DNA from: Brachionus manjavacas | Taxonomy: Eukaryota; Rotifera; Eurotatoria; Ploima; Brachionidae | Assembly (NCBI GenBank): GCA_019054805.1 | Contig: JAHQIY010000016.1 | Span: 806,001-870,000, forward strand | Length of the DNA: 64,000 nucleotides | Direction: 5' to 3' | Shown: positions 35,412 through 47,399 of the stretch, one piece after another | How positions within the stretch are numbered: position 1 is the stretch's first letter | How the letters are laid out: every line of letters begins with the position of its first letter | Translations under genes and position numbers: made by a program | The notes under the pieces: generated by a model | Told to the model about the DNA's origin: nothing | What the model saw: only the letters and a program-made list of their open reading frames with translations | Database searches by the model: none

Positions 35412-38250
35412 TTATTTGTTAAATTTCTGCACTCCTTGAATATTGTCTTTTATTGAGTTCCTTCTATTAGATCCTAATTGTGAGTTAGGACCTGCATTCG
35501 GATTCATTGTTCCAAATGATTTTGTACTCAAAAAATTGTTTAAAGAATTAACCGGATAGTTGCCTTCAAAAAATTAAAAATTTTATTTATAATAAATAAA
35601 AGAAAAAATTCAAGTAAAAAAATTCTACTTGGATAGTAATTATTGTCTTCTGAGTTGAATTTGGTTCCTGTTATTCTCATGTTGTTCGGATAAAAAGCAT
35701 TAAAGCCTTTGGCACTGGATGGAGTAGTTGATCTTTTATTTAAAGCTGAATGTTCATGCTTTGAAATAAAATTAAAAAAGAAAAAAATGGCCAAATTAAG
35801 TACCCTAGGTGCCGTGCTGGTCAATGGCCTTTCGCTTTTTTCCTTTGCTGTTTTAAAGTTATTTGCGCTATTTATCCTCAATGGCTTAGAAAAATAATCA
35901 AATGGGGAAAAATTTAATTTTGTTTAGAATTTACCTTCATTGTGAGAGAACTCCCAATCGGAGGTAGTTGAGGGTGGGTTTCTACAATATTTTTTTTTAC
36001 ATGATTATTTAAGTACAAATTGCGGCTATAATTGGCACTTGTTTGATTGTTTTGCAGCACATTTATTTCATCTATGCTATTCTCATTATTTTCGTTGAAA
36101 TTTTGAAAATTGTATTCTGTATAGTCGGTGTCATAGCTGTTGTTGTGAGCGTCTATGCTCGAGTGATGGTACGTTTGGATAGAATTATTTGTTGAACGAT
36201 TCATATGTATCGTATTCAAATTAATTGGTACTAATGAGTTTATAATCAGCGAGTTGTTGATATTTTTATCATCAACGTTCGATTTGATTAGACTGGCACC
36301 AGGGGTTTTGTTTTTGTTATCTAATGGATTAGAAGATATGTCAATCGAAGAGTAGCGCTTTTTTGAAGCGTTTTGTACCGGCCTGCGACTGCCCGACCCA
36401 ACCCGGCCATTCACTATCGGCGCTAAACTAAAATTTAAATTAAACCAAAAAATATCTCAAAATTTTATTAATTTTAAATTTTTAGAAAAAAATTGCTACC
36501 TTTTGCCAGTGTTCGGTGCGTTTTTGTTCAGTTGCTTTATTCTCAAAAGTTCTTTGAGGTTTAAATTGGAAGGCATTAGGTCGCCCACTGTAGAAACCGA
36601 GTCAGTGTATCCAAATTTGCTTTCAAGCTTGACAAAAATAAATAAATTAAAAAAAAAAATATTTTTTCAAATTTTTATTACCAATCCTTCGTAATTACTA
36701 CTAGCCACTCTATTCTGGTACAAAATGCTATTGTCTCTGGAAAGAGCTGGTGTGAACGATTGCTTTTCGGACATTTTGTCACTATTGAGTGTAGAAAGTG
36801 AAGTTGTATTTACAGGTGTATCGAATAGCTTCAACTGAACAATCGAAGGCCTAGTATAGCTAGAGCTGTTGGTAATTGTCTTGTCATTTTCGTTGATTAG
36901 CTCAATTTTGGGAGGTGTTGCAGCTTTGTGTTCTGGTACGGGCGTTCTGTTTAATACATCATAGCAAAACTCTTTATCATGCACGTACTTTGCGTAGTCT
37001 CTGATTAAGTCCATAGACCAGTCGATGAGCTCGGACCACATGTGGTCAAAAAGAAAACTTGTGACCAAATCTTTCATGGAAGCTTTGGGCGTAATTGGCG
37101 GCAAGCCGTGCTTTCGTCTTTTGTTAATATTCAAACGTTTGTTATGCTCGAACAGATACTCTTCTTCCTGGTTGTCGTAGGCAAACAGTTCCTCATAGGT
37201 GCCATCCTCGTCGAAAATTTCCTCTTGCAAAAATTCAAAATCCTCACTTTTTTCGTTCAGCTCTTTTTCTTCCAGCTTTCGAATAGTCATTCTCTGTCCA
37301 TTCAATTGAAGTCTAGATAATTAATTTTTTATTTGAGATTTTTTTTGGGCAAAATATTTATTTTTAAGTAAAAAAAATTTGAAAAATTTTGTACCCATGA
37401 GTGGCGTCAATGCTGTCCTTTCGTTTCACATTGTCATACGATGTGTCGTTGATGCTCAAGTTGTTTAAAAAGGGTGCTGTGTTTTTGTTCGAACTTCTGT
37501 AGCTTCGATTCGGATCGAAATTTTCCTCTTTTTGCTGAGTGGAAATTTGATTTCCCAGAATTCTTAGATGCGGAAATTTTTCCAACCATTCTTTGCATTC
37601 GCTCAGGTACAAGCTATCGGTGGACTTTTGCTCGTATAGAACTGATTCGATGGCTTTTAGCTGGTTTCCGACTTTGCGCGAGGCTTCGCGATCAAAATCG
37701 CCATCGTCGATTGAGTAGACGCTGGACCGATCGCTCATTACGCCCGTGCTAGTCCAGCCCGAGTGGCTCTCGTCATTCCAATTCGGATTGTTAAGTCCGC
37801 TCTGGTTGTTGTTGATCATTTGCAGCTGTGTGTCTAAATTGGGTTCTTCTAGTTCGGTGCTTTCTGTGGCCATTGAGTTGGTGGTTGGCTCGCGTGAAGT
37901 GCTTGATTTTACGTCAATGAAGTTCACGGACAATATTGTACCAAATGAATCTAATTTTTCCGCGTTTGAGCTCAATTTTATCGGATAAACCTGAATATTG
38001 GCCAAATTGGACGGACTTTTTTCCAGTAGTTTTAAAGATTTTTTGGCAGAATTCGGCTTTCCCAATTCTCCTGAAGTTAAGCTAGTGTTTCCAACTCCGC
38101 CACCTCTTCTATGCAAATAAATTAATTAAATTTTTAATCAAGATAAGATATTTAGCTTAATTAGTACATTTCAAGTGTATTTTTCGGCAAAAATTTTCCA
38201 TTCATTCCTTTTTGATGGCTTTGATGCAGCGGCAGTTGTATTTCGGTCAT
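35412..38250 (-). CDS. FAM149: FAM149-family protein (DUF3719)
   Basis: Minus-strand gene of seven or eight exons, each junction in phase: 38250-38166, about 38111-37397, 37314-36682, 36627-36500, 36427-35935, about 35895-35815, 35765-35630, 35570-35412. The DUF3719 core sits in exon 2: 'DRSSVYSIDDGDFDREASRK', a Leu-rich helix, then 'ECKEWLEKFPHLRILGNQI', as in FAM149A/B1. A second conserved patch, 'FLFDHMWSELIDWSMDLIRD', is in exon 3. The rest is Asn/Ser-rich and disordered. Human FAM149B1 is a primary-cilium protein linked to Joubert-type ciliopathy; A versus B cannot be decided here. Two X-box-like palindromes lie upstream, fitting a ciliary role. Start ATG 38250 is the first in frame and leads into a normal donor. 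Confidence 0.88.
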
Positions 38251-38882
38251 TTTAAATTAAACTTATTTCCTTTTTTATCACTTAGTACGCGAAAAATATA
38301 GTTTTTTTTTCAAATTTATTTATTCATTAAAAAATACTTACGAAAAATAAAATTTAATTTAAAAATTTTTTTATTAAACAAATACTTGAGTCTTTTCATA
38401 AGTTTAAACCATCAATGTGACCCTCGAACGCTTTTTAATCTAAAAAAAATTTGGCAAAGTTAACAAAAAAGATGCTGATTTAGCTTTATTTTCCAAATAA
38501 GTGCAAATGGTTTGGATTTTTTGTCATATTGATTAAAATTTTCTTAAAGAGTAAGCACATTTCCTTTGAGACAATATCAAATTAATTAAGTTCTATTTCG
38601 CATTTGGCAAACAATATTAAAACAATTCCATGATTATTTTCAAGACAAAAGTCTTATAGTAAATTTTATTTAATAATCACAGACTTTTCGAGTGTCTCAC
38701 AATGAGATTTAATTTTGACCTGGAGGAGTTAGAATTTGTCGCGCTAAAAATCGATTTTATTTTCGCCTATTTAACTAACTTTTAATGAAATTCTGAAATA
38801 AAAAAAAAAAAATTGAAATAAAATTATGTTGATGAAAATTTAACAGAATCCGAAAATTTCATGAAAAAAACTTAGAAAATCG

Positions 38883-38895
38883 GTTGCATCGCAAC
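38883..38895. promoter_or_regulatory. X-box-like palindrome upstream of FAM149 gene
   Basis: gttgcatcgcaac is a 13 bp inverted GTTGC repeat with a 3 bp centre, 633 bp upstream of the FAM149-type start. It is weaker than a consensus RFX site because the sixth base of each half differs. Confidence 0.4.
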
Positions 38896-39056
38896 TCTCT
38901 AAATAAATTGTTATTTTCCTAAAAAAAAATTAAATAAAAATAAAAGTCGTATTTTCAAATAATTAATTAGTGAGCAAAATATTGATAAAAATTGCAGGCA
39001 CAATGCGTCAATAAGACACGGCCTCGATTCTCAAAGGAAAGGTAACACTCCACTTG

Positions 39057-39191
39057 ATGTCGCATTCAGTTCCGATAGTTTTCTATGCAATATTTATATT
39101 AACAACCGACTGCAAAAATAATAACAACAACGGTTTGTATTTATTTAAATTTTCGACATCATTTACAGGAACCAAAATGCAAACAAATTAA
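39057..39191 (+). CDS. Possible tiny secreted peptide or orphan signal-peptide exon
   Basis: ATG 39057 opens 'MSHSVPIVFYAIFILTTDCK' followed by an Asn run. A phase-1 donor after 39132 and an acceptor before 39169 join to seven more residues and a stop, 32 residues in all. It may instead be a first exon with missing partners. It lies about 0.8 kb upstream of FAM149 on the opposite strand. Composition is slightly richer in G+C than its neighbours. No family recognised. Confidence 0.2.
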   Translation: MSHSVPIVFYAIFILTTDCKNNNNNGLYLFKFSTSFTGTKMQTN

Positions 39192-39611
39192 AAAATTACT
39201 TTCTATTTGATGATGGAAGAATTTTTTTTTTCCAGATACTAAGAAAGCATTTAGAAAGTAAATAAATAGAAACTTTAAAACATTGAATTAAAAATTTTAA
39301 ATAATTTAACAAAAGTGAGCTGCTTGAAAATCTTGAATACTAAAAATTTAAATCTACCCTTACTTGTTATTTAGTTTTAAATGTGTTAATCGAAAATGAG
39401 AAACAAAAAAAACTTATATAAACACAGAACAAGTTGATATGCAGGATTAAGAGAATTTTCAAAAGCCATCAAAACTTGAATTACATAAACCAAGGCCTGA
39501 ATCTAGACCAGCGTTAGATTATTTACGAAATTTTCAATACAACATAATATATATTTGATTTTTCTTCTTTCTCTTGATCTTTCTCTAGTTTATTTATGAT
39601 TTTGGAATTTA

Positions 39612-39625
39612 GTTGCCATGGCAAC
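39612..39625. promoter_or_regulatory. Perfect RFX X-box
   Basis: gttgccatggcaac is a perfect 14 bp palindrome identical to the ideal RFX X-box (two GTTGCC half-sites, 2 bp centre). It is 1.36 kb upstream of the FAM149-family gene and in a region with no other gene. Confidence 0.65.
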
Positions 39626-42600
39626 CGATTGTTAGATAAATATGAATGTAAAAATTATTTTAGGCTTTTTTTCCATTTATTTCAAAGGAAAAATAAATAT
39701 TGAATTATTTTATTGTGTGTGTATGTATGTTCAAGCCTTGTGATTTTAATTTTTAAAACAAATTGGGTTATATTTTCTTTTTTTGTTAAATTGTAAATTG
39801 CCAAAACGCCTCGATCAACAAGTCTTACTCTAATTTTACTATTTTTTAGCCATTCATTACAAAAAAGAATAAAATCAAGTCATAGGTAAAAAGTCTATTT
39901 GTTGGTCTTTATTCATTTAGTGATTAAAAATTCCTTAAAAATTTTAATGCAAAAAACTACGAATCTTTTAAATCTTTCATATATGGTCATTTCATAAAAA
40001 TTCTAGAAAACTTAAAAATAAAAATTCTAATTTTTAAATAAATTATTATAAATTAAAAAAAAGGAAGCAAATTTCCAAAATATTTTGATAGAATTTTTAT
40101 AAAAGCATTAAAAATGCCTTGTTTAAATTAAAAAAAATATTTAAGCACAAATTGAATTAAAATATATAATTTAAAAACTAATTGATTACATTAGAATCCG
40201 AAATTTAGAATAAATATTTTGAATTATAATGAAAACATTAACTTAATTTTGTAATTTCTCTCAATCGAAAAAATCTCAGTTACTTTTTTCGAGTATTTTA
40301 GCTTTTTTGTTTTTCAATTAGAAAAATATTTTCTGGTCTGAACTTTTAACAAAAAATTATGTTTAAACAAAAATCTTGAAAAACCAATTTGCTTTTTCTT
40401 TAGAGTAGTCAAGCTTTTAAGAAGTGCATTTACTCAATCCACTTTTCATTTCCAGAAATCAACTAAGAACCAAAAATTTATTTTAAATACTTGAATTCGC
40501 TAAAATTTTAGGTCTAAAAATTATTAGTAAATGAATTTAAAAAAAATACAAAAAATTGACTGAGTTATTGCCATTTTTCACCAAAACACGGAAAATTAAT
40601 TTAATTTAATTGATGGTCAAAATTTTCTGACCTATTCTTCATTTTAAAATTTCACATCTCATTCTTAGTATGCCAAAGCCAAATTTAATAAAGGCATTTA
40701 AAGAGAACGATCATAACAGCAAATGAGTGTGGAAAATAAATAGAATCCGGCCGTGGTTAAAACTTGTTCATGTCCTATAAAATATTTATAATCAAACAAA
40801 TTCATTAGATGATCTCCCAAAATCTGAAATACCTAAGAATTCAACAAACAAGGATGAGTGTCAAATACAAAGCTTGGTTAAAAAATAGTAATACACCATC
40901 ACATTTCTGGCCATAATTGGAAACTGTCAAATGCCAAAAAAGAACTTCTTTTGTGTGCATTTTCAATGAATGCTAACCTCGGTCTGCTTTTTTTACTTGA
41001 TAAATATTTAGTAAATTAATAATATTACTTTGTTGAAAAAAATAATTTATTGATAAAAATGATAAAAATGATGTATAAGTTCATCATCTTAATATTATCA
41101 CAATCCTGCAAAGTTATATATTTTTTTCCCATTTTTATGAATTAGTACTTTATTTAAGATTATAATTTAAGTACGCAATTTAGTTGCATTGCAGGTTTAC
41201 AGAAAGGCATATTTCTGATACAGTGATAAGCCGCTTTTTGCTTTAATTAACAATTTATATAAAATAAAGTAAGTTTTCGTAAATTTATAAAATTAAAAAA
41301 TCAGATTTACCACATTTTGGTAGAATTTCAATAATTCAAATAAATTGTTTAAAAAGAAAAAATGACTAAAAAATGAAGAATTTTGGCAAATTTTGCGAAT
41401 TTTTTAAACCAAAAATTTGTCATCAAAAAAATTACCAAAAATTTAGAAATTATTTTGTAAAATTCAATTTTATCCGAATAAATAATGGTAATAAAAGTTA
41501 AATGTCAAATAAGAATTTTTTTTGCATGAATGGTTTTTCTTATTTTAGAAAAAAATTAAATGAAATAGATCAAAGTTTCTAAGTGGCTTTGTCACAATGA
41601 AAATATCAACAATCATCATCATTCTATTTTTATTCAGTTAATGATATTTTTTTTTAGCTCACATAATTTTCCAGGTAAATATCATGTGAGTTTTTATTAA
41701 TCAGATTAAAAAATTCAGTTCATTTTTTTAAACTTTTAATAATTTTAAATTGTTAAATTGAATAATTCTACAATTTAACTTTTTTACTCATTTATTTTTT
41801 TATTAGATTAATCTTGTACAAAAATTTCGTTAAAAAGAAAGCAAAAGCTTTTCGGAAGAACCTGGGTTGCCTCCCTAAAATATATAACAGTAATAAATCA
41901 CAAAATTCACAAAATTGTTCAATTCACCAAACGCATAAGCGCCTAAATATCTTTCATTTTCTATTTTCATGTGAAAAAAAATAATTAATAGAAATTTAAT
42001 AAAAAGATATAATATTTATCATTGAGGATAGTAGAAAAAAAAAAGAAAAAAATTGAAAAATTCTATCTTTACTGCTCGCCTGTTTACTTTGAGAGTGGAG
42101 TTTAATTTTTGTCTGGTCTATCTCGGAAGTTGGGTCAATGATTTGTTTATACTAAATTCAACATATTCGACCACCACCTACACATTCAATGAAAAATATC
42201 TTTTTTTTAGTTTGATTGTTCATTCAGCTTTAAACTTTCTTCAATTATCTTCCTTTAGATGTCTAGTAATTAGAAGTTAGTATTATCTATTTTATTCAAG
42301 CTAATACTCATTCTCCAATATATTTTAAAAGTAAAAAATAGTAAATTTCTCGGATTTAAAAGGAATTTATGTAAAATTACCGGAAATTACGGGAAATTTG
42401 AAGTTCATAATCATAATCACCTGATCAAAACTTAACTGATTAAAAATCTTAATAAAAATGATGAAATTTTCTTTTTTTAGCTTTTACTTTATAAACTTTT
42501 TTTATTAGTTATTACTATTTATGTTCAATTGTTGTTTATAATATTATTTAGAATAATTATTTAATTAGTGTTTTATTAATTGATCTTTTCTTCTATAATC

Positions 42601-43094
42601 TTTATTTGAAAACTTAACGGATAAATTTGAAAAACACATAAAGATATTCAAATTTAACCTTAAATCATATTTTAATATTAATTTAAACATTTTACGGACA
42701 AACAAAGTTAATGAAATAAACTTAATGCAAATTTTTTATTTATATAATGGAGTATTAAATTTTGTATTGCAAATTTTCAAAATATTGATTAAGATTTTAT
42801 TTTTACTTCAGATAAAAATTTAACTTTCTTTCTAAAAAAAAAGATCAAACAAATCTTTTTTAAAAAGTTAAGTCATTTATTTAAAAACATGATAAATATA
42901 GCTTTTTTCTTAATTTTGAAATTACAAAATTGCAAAATTTGCACAGTTTTAACGCAATCTGAATAATAATACAACTTAAACTAACTAATTTTTAGCTTAT
43001 TCAAGAGAAAAAAATATTAATTTATTAAGAAATCGGTCTTACTTTGACTAAATTAAAAAAAAAAAAAAAAAAAAAATTAAAAGCAAATTGGAAT
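39626..43094. other. Gene-poor interval holding one copy of a dispersed repeat
   Basis: No exon with family resemblance. From about 42410 to 42860 the sequence is homologous to 50950-51390 in the large intron of the DUF7042-type gene, for example 'ttaaattttgt.ttg', 'caaaatattgatt' and 'cttcagata'. An uninterrupted run of about 22 A lies at 43054-43075. Confidence 0.5.
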
Positions 43095-43345
43095 CAAGCT
43101 ACCATCTTAAACTTAAATTTAGTCCAATGGTAGATGAATTAAAAGAACGCTGTAATTCAGGACTTAATATAATAAAATGTCTCTCAAAAAGAAAATGGGG
43201 TCTAAAGCCAAAAACATTAGGTAATCTTTAAAAATCTTTGATAGGATCAATCTTGGACTTTTCTTTTCCTTGTTTAAATTCATTCTTAGAAGCTAATATC
43301 AAAAAAATACAAGTTATTGAAAATTCAGCAGTTCGATTTCCTGAA
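43095..43345 (+). pseudogene. LINE reverse transcriptase C-terminal fragment
   Basis: A plus-strand frame reads 'HLKLKFSPMVDELKERCNSG', then 'CLSKRKWGLKPKTL' and 'SLIGSILDFSFPCLN', then 'IKKIQVIENSAVRF'. This is the order of the LINE post-catalytic segment ('..NIIKCLS..', 'YKSLI.S.LDY', 'Q..A.R'). Two stops interrupt it. It follows directly on the poly(A) run at 43054-43075. Confidence 0.7.
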
Positions 43346-43894
43346 CTATCAAATATTTAATCATTTCTAACCTTTAGCTATTAACGTTTTAAATTTTTTT
43401 TTCCTATTTTATCTTATTTTAACATTTTTTTATGTATTTTTATTCTGAAGGATCATTAGCCCGGTAAAGATTTACAAATAAATAAATTCTAAAGAATTAA
43501 ATTAAAGTCAAAACTAACATTTTGCACAATGGTTGACGATTTAAAGGAACTTTTTAATCCAAACATACAAAACTTTCAATACAAAAAGGAGATATTAATT
43601 TAAACTTTTGTTCTAATGGTAAAAATCTTGTTTTGCAAAGTGGAATAACTTTTGTTTCACTTTCAAAATCTGCAAAATTACATGCTATTAAGAACTATTA
43701 ATTATAGAACGAAATTAATAGACACATATTTAGAAGACTTCCACAGTAGTTGAAACATAAGCTGTTTATTGCATTTATCAATGATCTTTTAAATAATTCA
43801 ATTCCAAAAATCTTAATATAGGCTCAAGACAGTTGAGCGTCAGCTACAAACCAGAATCTTTTTCCTTTTAGATACAAAGTAAAAAAAAACTATA

Positions 43895-44652
43895 CAGTCA
43901 TTCCTCCGTATAACGAGACCCCATAAAACAAGAAACTCTTTATAACAAACATTTTACCTGGAACAGATTACGAGCAATACAAAAAGATATAAAAATGTTT
44001 TCGATAGAACGAGTTTCTATAGAACGAAAACTTCATAAAACGAGCTTATTTTGAAAGACCGCTTAATCATTTTCTTAAGAAAAAAAACTTCCTTTAACGA
44101 GCTTGGAAAAAAACTTTCACACTTGTGTATTAAGAAAAAAGATTGAAAAAATAAAAATAAAACAATTAATTTTCTTTTTATAATTGAAAATAAATAACTG
44201 AAAATACTTGATTTTCTAATCTAATCGAAAAAAATGACAGATAAACTTGCTCAAAATAAAGAAAGTGTATCTCGCTTGAGACTAAAATAGAAATTAAAAA
44301 AAAACATTGCGATCAATAAATAACTACCACTGCACTTTCTAAAGAATACGGCGTAAATACATCGACAATATCGACAATTCTCTCGTCTTTTTCCAACGTT
44401 GTTGACTTTTGTTTAATACTGAAAATAATGTACTAGAAAAATGTAAAACCAAACAATCCAGTATTACAGATTTTGTAAAAAAAGCTTAATTTTTAGTTCT
44501 ATTTATCTTTTTTTTTTAACTTTTTCAATAAAAATTTTAATAAAAAAATAAAAATTGCCCGCCCTTTTCAATGGGATTTAGATAAAACGGGTTTCGATAT
44601 AACGAGCACAAAAATTTTTGCCCAACTTGCTCGTTATACCGAGGAATGACTG
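43895..44652. mobile_element. pogo/Tigger-like DNA transposon, internally deleted
   Basis: 758 bp with inverted ends 'cagtcattcctc.gtataac' and a TA target duplication on both sides (43893-43894 and 44653-44654). The interior (plus) keeps a helix-turn-helix fragment 'ALSKEYGVNTSTIST' as in pogo DNA-binding domains. It also keeps a C-terminal tail 'KQSSITDFVKKA' before a stop, matching the usual 'QTTITDFFKK' end. The catalytic DDE region is missing, so the copy is non-autonomous. Confidence 0.85.
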
Positions 44653-45244
44653 TACTATTATAATCATATATAAAATTAAAGAGAAAAAAAAAGCTTCAAA
44701 TTTTTCCATGCTTTTAATTAAAACAAAAGTTGTTTCTTTTTTAGTAAAGCTTTGCAACATACTGTTCATAATTTTGGAGTATTTTTATAAAGTAAATTTG
44801 TTTTAGTGTAAAGTAATTTTTTTATTTATATAATTCAAAAAGTGACACAACAATATCAGCTGCTTGAAGGTTAAACGCCCTTCTTTCAGTATTTTAAAAT
44901 TGAGACTTAAAATCCAAAAAAAAAATTCTAAAAAAAGAAAATTTCATAATCAAAATAGTGTACAAATTTATATTTAGACTGTGTTTTCAATTAAAGTACT
45001 AAATAAACTCTTTAAAAATTTTATTCACTTTTTATTTCAATTTTTTAAATCAAAAAAAAATCTAAATAAATTTTTTTTTACAAAAATTTAAATTTTAAAA
45101 GATTTAAACTAAGTTTTTTATTCTGTAATGTTAGTTGAAAAAAAGCAATTTGGGATATATTTAATCGATCTCTTTAATTATTTAAATTATCTATATTATT
45201 ATTTATGAAATTTTATTAAAATAAGTAAAAATGTATGATTAAAA

Positions 45245-45300
45245 AAGAAAAATGAATTTTTTTTTTGGGCGACCTCGTCTTCTTTTTGTGATTTCAGGTA
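45245..45300 (-). pseudogene. AT-hook-like tail relic of a transposase
   Basis: Minus strand reads 'ITKRRRGRPKKK', an AT-hook core (RGRP) with basic flanks. A similar tail ('KKRGRPPK') ends the relic at 52873-53010. With no other coding around, it is probably the last piece of a transposase gene. Confidence 0.35.
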
Positions 45301-45724
45301 TTTTTTCTAATTTATTAATATTTGAATTTGAATTGAATTAGTCGCTTTTAAATCGTTTAAAGTTGATAAAATATTTCTGGCATACAGTTTAACTTAAAAA
45401 GCTTCTTCATTTCTTCATTTGTTTCTTTGTTTCTAGCATTAACATCTTCTTTAAAACATCTTAACATCTTGTTTTAAAACATTAGAGTTGATTTCATCAT
45501 GAACATGATCATTAGTTGTTATCAAAAGTGTAACTGACTGATTAGTGCTATTGAATAGCTATTGTATTTTATTGATATTGAAACCAGAGTCAGTATTGAA
45601 TCGTATTAATAATGACCGTGTATTTTTAAGCCATTTATGAGTCGATTCTACGTCATCAAATACTTTTTACAAGTCAAATTTCTCTTTTTGATTGATTCTA
45701 GAGCTTCAATTAGATCGTTGTCTG

Positions 45725-45891
45725 TAGGGCTGGTAGTTCGGTTAGACATCTTAAACCGGTCCCGTAACCGGTTAAAAAAATTTAGTTGGTTTTAGAACAG
45801 GTTAGGATGTGTAACCAGTTTCATTAACCAGTTAAAAATTTTAATCGGTTACAGAACCGGTTTCAATATTTTAACCGATCTACCAGCCCTA
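45725..45891. mobile_element. hAT-type MITE with perfect 8 bp target duplication
   Basis: 167 bp bounded by 'tagggctggtag' and its reverse complement 'ctaccagcccta'. It is flanked by identical 8 bp direct repeats gttgtctg at 45717-45724 and 45892-45899. End sequence and 8 bp duplication are the hAT signature. The interior is a series of 'aaccggtt' palindromic units, with no coding. Confidence 0.92.
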
Positions 45892-45996
45892 GTTGTCTGA
45901 TAGAGAATATTGAGATTCGTTTTGTTGAATCTAAACTTGTTTTAAAGTCACATGTCACAAGTCAAGTGCAAGTCATGACTTAGACTTGATTCATTT

Positions 45997-46061
45997 GGCC
46001 GGTCAGCCAGGCGGTCTTTTTTTTGGACCGCCAAAATAAACGGACGGACTAAAAACCGGCC
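45997..46061. repeat. Nested GC-rich inverted repeat
   Basis: Outer arms ggccggt (45997-46003) and accggcc (46055-46061) enclose inner arms ggcggtc (46010-46016) and gaccgcc (46026-46032). This is unusually GC-rich for this locus. It follows a stretch of 'aagtcaagtgcaagtcatgac' direct units shared with the enlarged intron at 1614-2086. It may be the end of a small transposon. Confidence 0.6.
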
Positions 46062-47399
46062 AACTTTTTGTCGGGCGATCACTAAATTTTATGTAAAATT
46101 TTGAAAAATAAAATAAAAAAAATTTAAAAAACTTTTTTAATTATTTAAGAAAATTTTTTTCTCCTTTTTCATCTTTTAAATAAGTTATTTTTTAAAAATT
46201 AAAACCAGGATTTGATTAATTTTTTTTTATGAATTAATTCTTTTCAGCATTAATATGTTTTTTAATTTACTCTCGAATTCACCTGAAAAAAATGGAAAAA
46301 ATAATGTAGAAAATAAAATATAGAAAGAAAAAATATCGAATTCAAAATTTCAATTTTTTTCTTCATCAATTAGTAAATTATTACCTAAAGCTTCTGAAAA
46401 TGCTTCAATATTCTCACTTTTATAATCTTTGTTTATTTTTGTTCATTTTTAAGCTTAATTTTTAACATTAGCTTTTAAATTTTAAGTTTTAGTCAAAGTC
46501 TCTATTTTTTTCGCATCATTAAAATTTTCAAATTTTTTTTCTATATTTTGTCGTGTCTATATTCTGTCTTTCTATATTTTGTCCACCTCCAAAAAAAAGT
46601 ACTTTTATATCACATCAGTATTTTCAGCAAAATGATGATTTTTGGCTATAGAAAAATTCTAAGCCTAGAAAATTAGAAAATTGTAAAGACATATAAAAAA
46701 AAGAAAAGGCCAGAGCTTAAAAAGAAACACAAAATAATTATTTTTATTTTATTTTGTTTATTTGATTTATCTGTGCCGAGCTAAAGCTCTTTCAGATTAA
46801 AAAATATAAAAAAATAGAATAAAATAAAAATGTAAAGAAAAAATATAAGAAAAATTAAAATAAGTAAAATTGTAATAAAAAGAAAATAAAAAATTGATAA
46901 ATTGTAAGAGGTGACATGTGAAAAGTAATTATTGAACAGTTCATGAAAGAAAGAATGAATAGTAAGATAGCAATTACACAATGGAGTTGGGTATTCAACA
47001 TACCTTGATCGAAAAATAATTTATTTTTGTTATGTTTTTATTGATTTTGTTTTAAATCGATATAAATTTGAATTCTTGCTTTAATCCGATTAAAAATATT
47101 GAATCCGATTGAAAATAAAGGCTTTATTTTCAATCTTGAATAAATTTTGTATTTTGAATTTCTAACTATGCTGCTTGTAAAAATAAAATCACTGAATAAA
47201 ATTAGTGATAGAATCAGTAATTTAAGTGATTAAAAATTACCACGACAAAAAAAAACACTATGATATTTTTTTTTATAAAGATTTATTTATTTAAATTTAA
47301 TAAAAAATTTAACATGGTTTCGAGCGCACTAATTGAGTGTTACCTCTTTCAGCTCGCTCCTTCAGCCTAAATAAGATAAAATAAATAAAAATTAAATAG
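46062..47399. other. AT-rich interval, no gene seen
   Basis: About 1.3 kb with no ORF of interest; an ORF on the minus strand at 46781-46981 is Phe/Ile/Leu-only low complexity from A/T runs. The segment 47290-47370 is a little more mixed in base composition, without a recognisable feature. Confidence 0.45.

Noticed and set aside
42053..42280. 75-codon plus-strand ORF
   Set aside because: Begins at a TTG, has no signal, domain or splice partners, and composition is as expected for AT-rich noncoding DNA.
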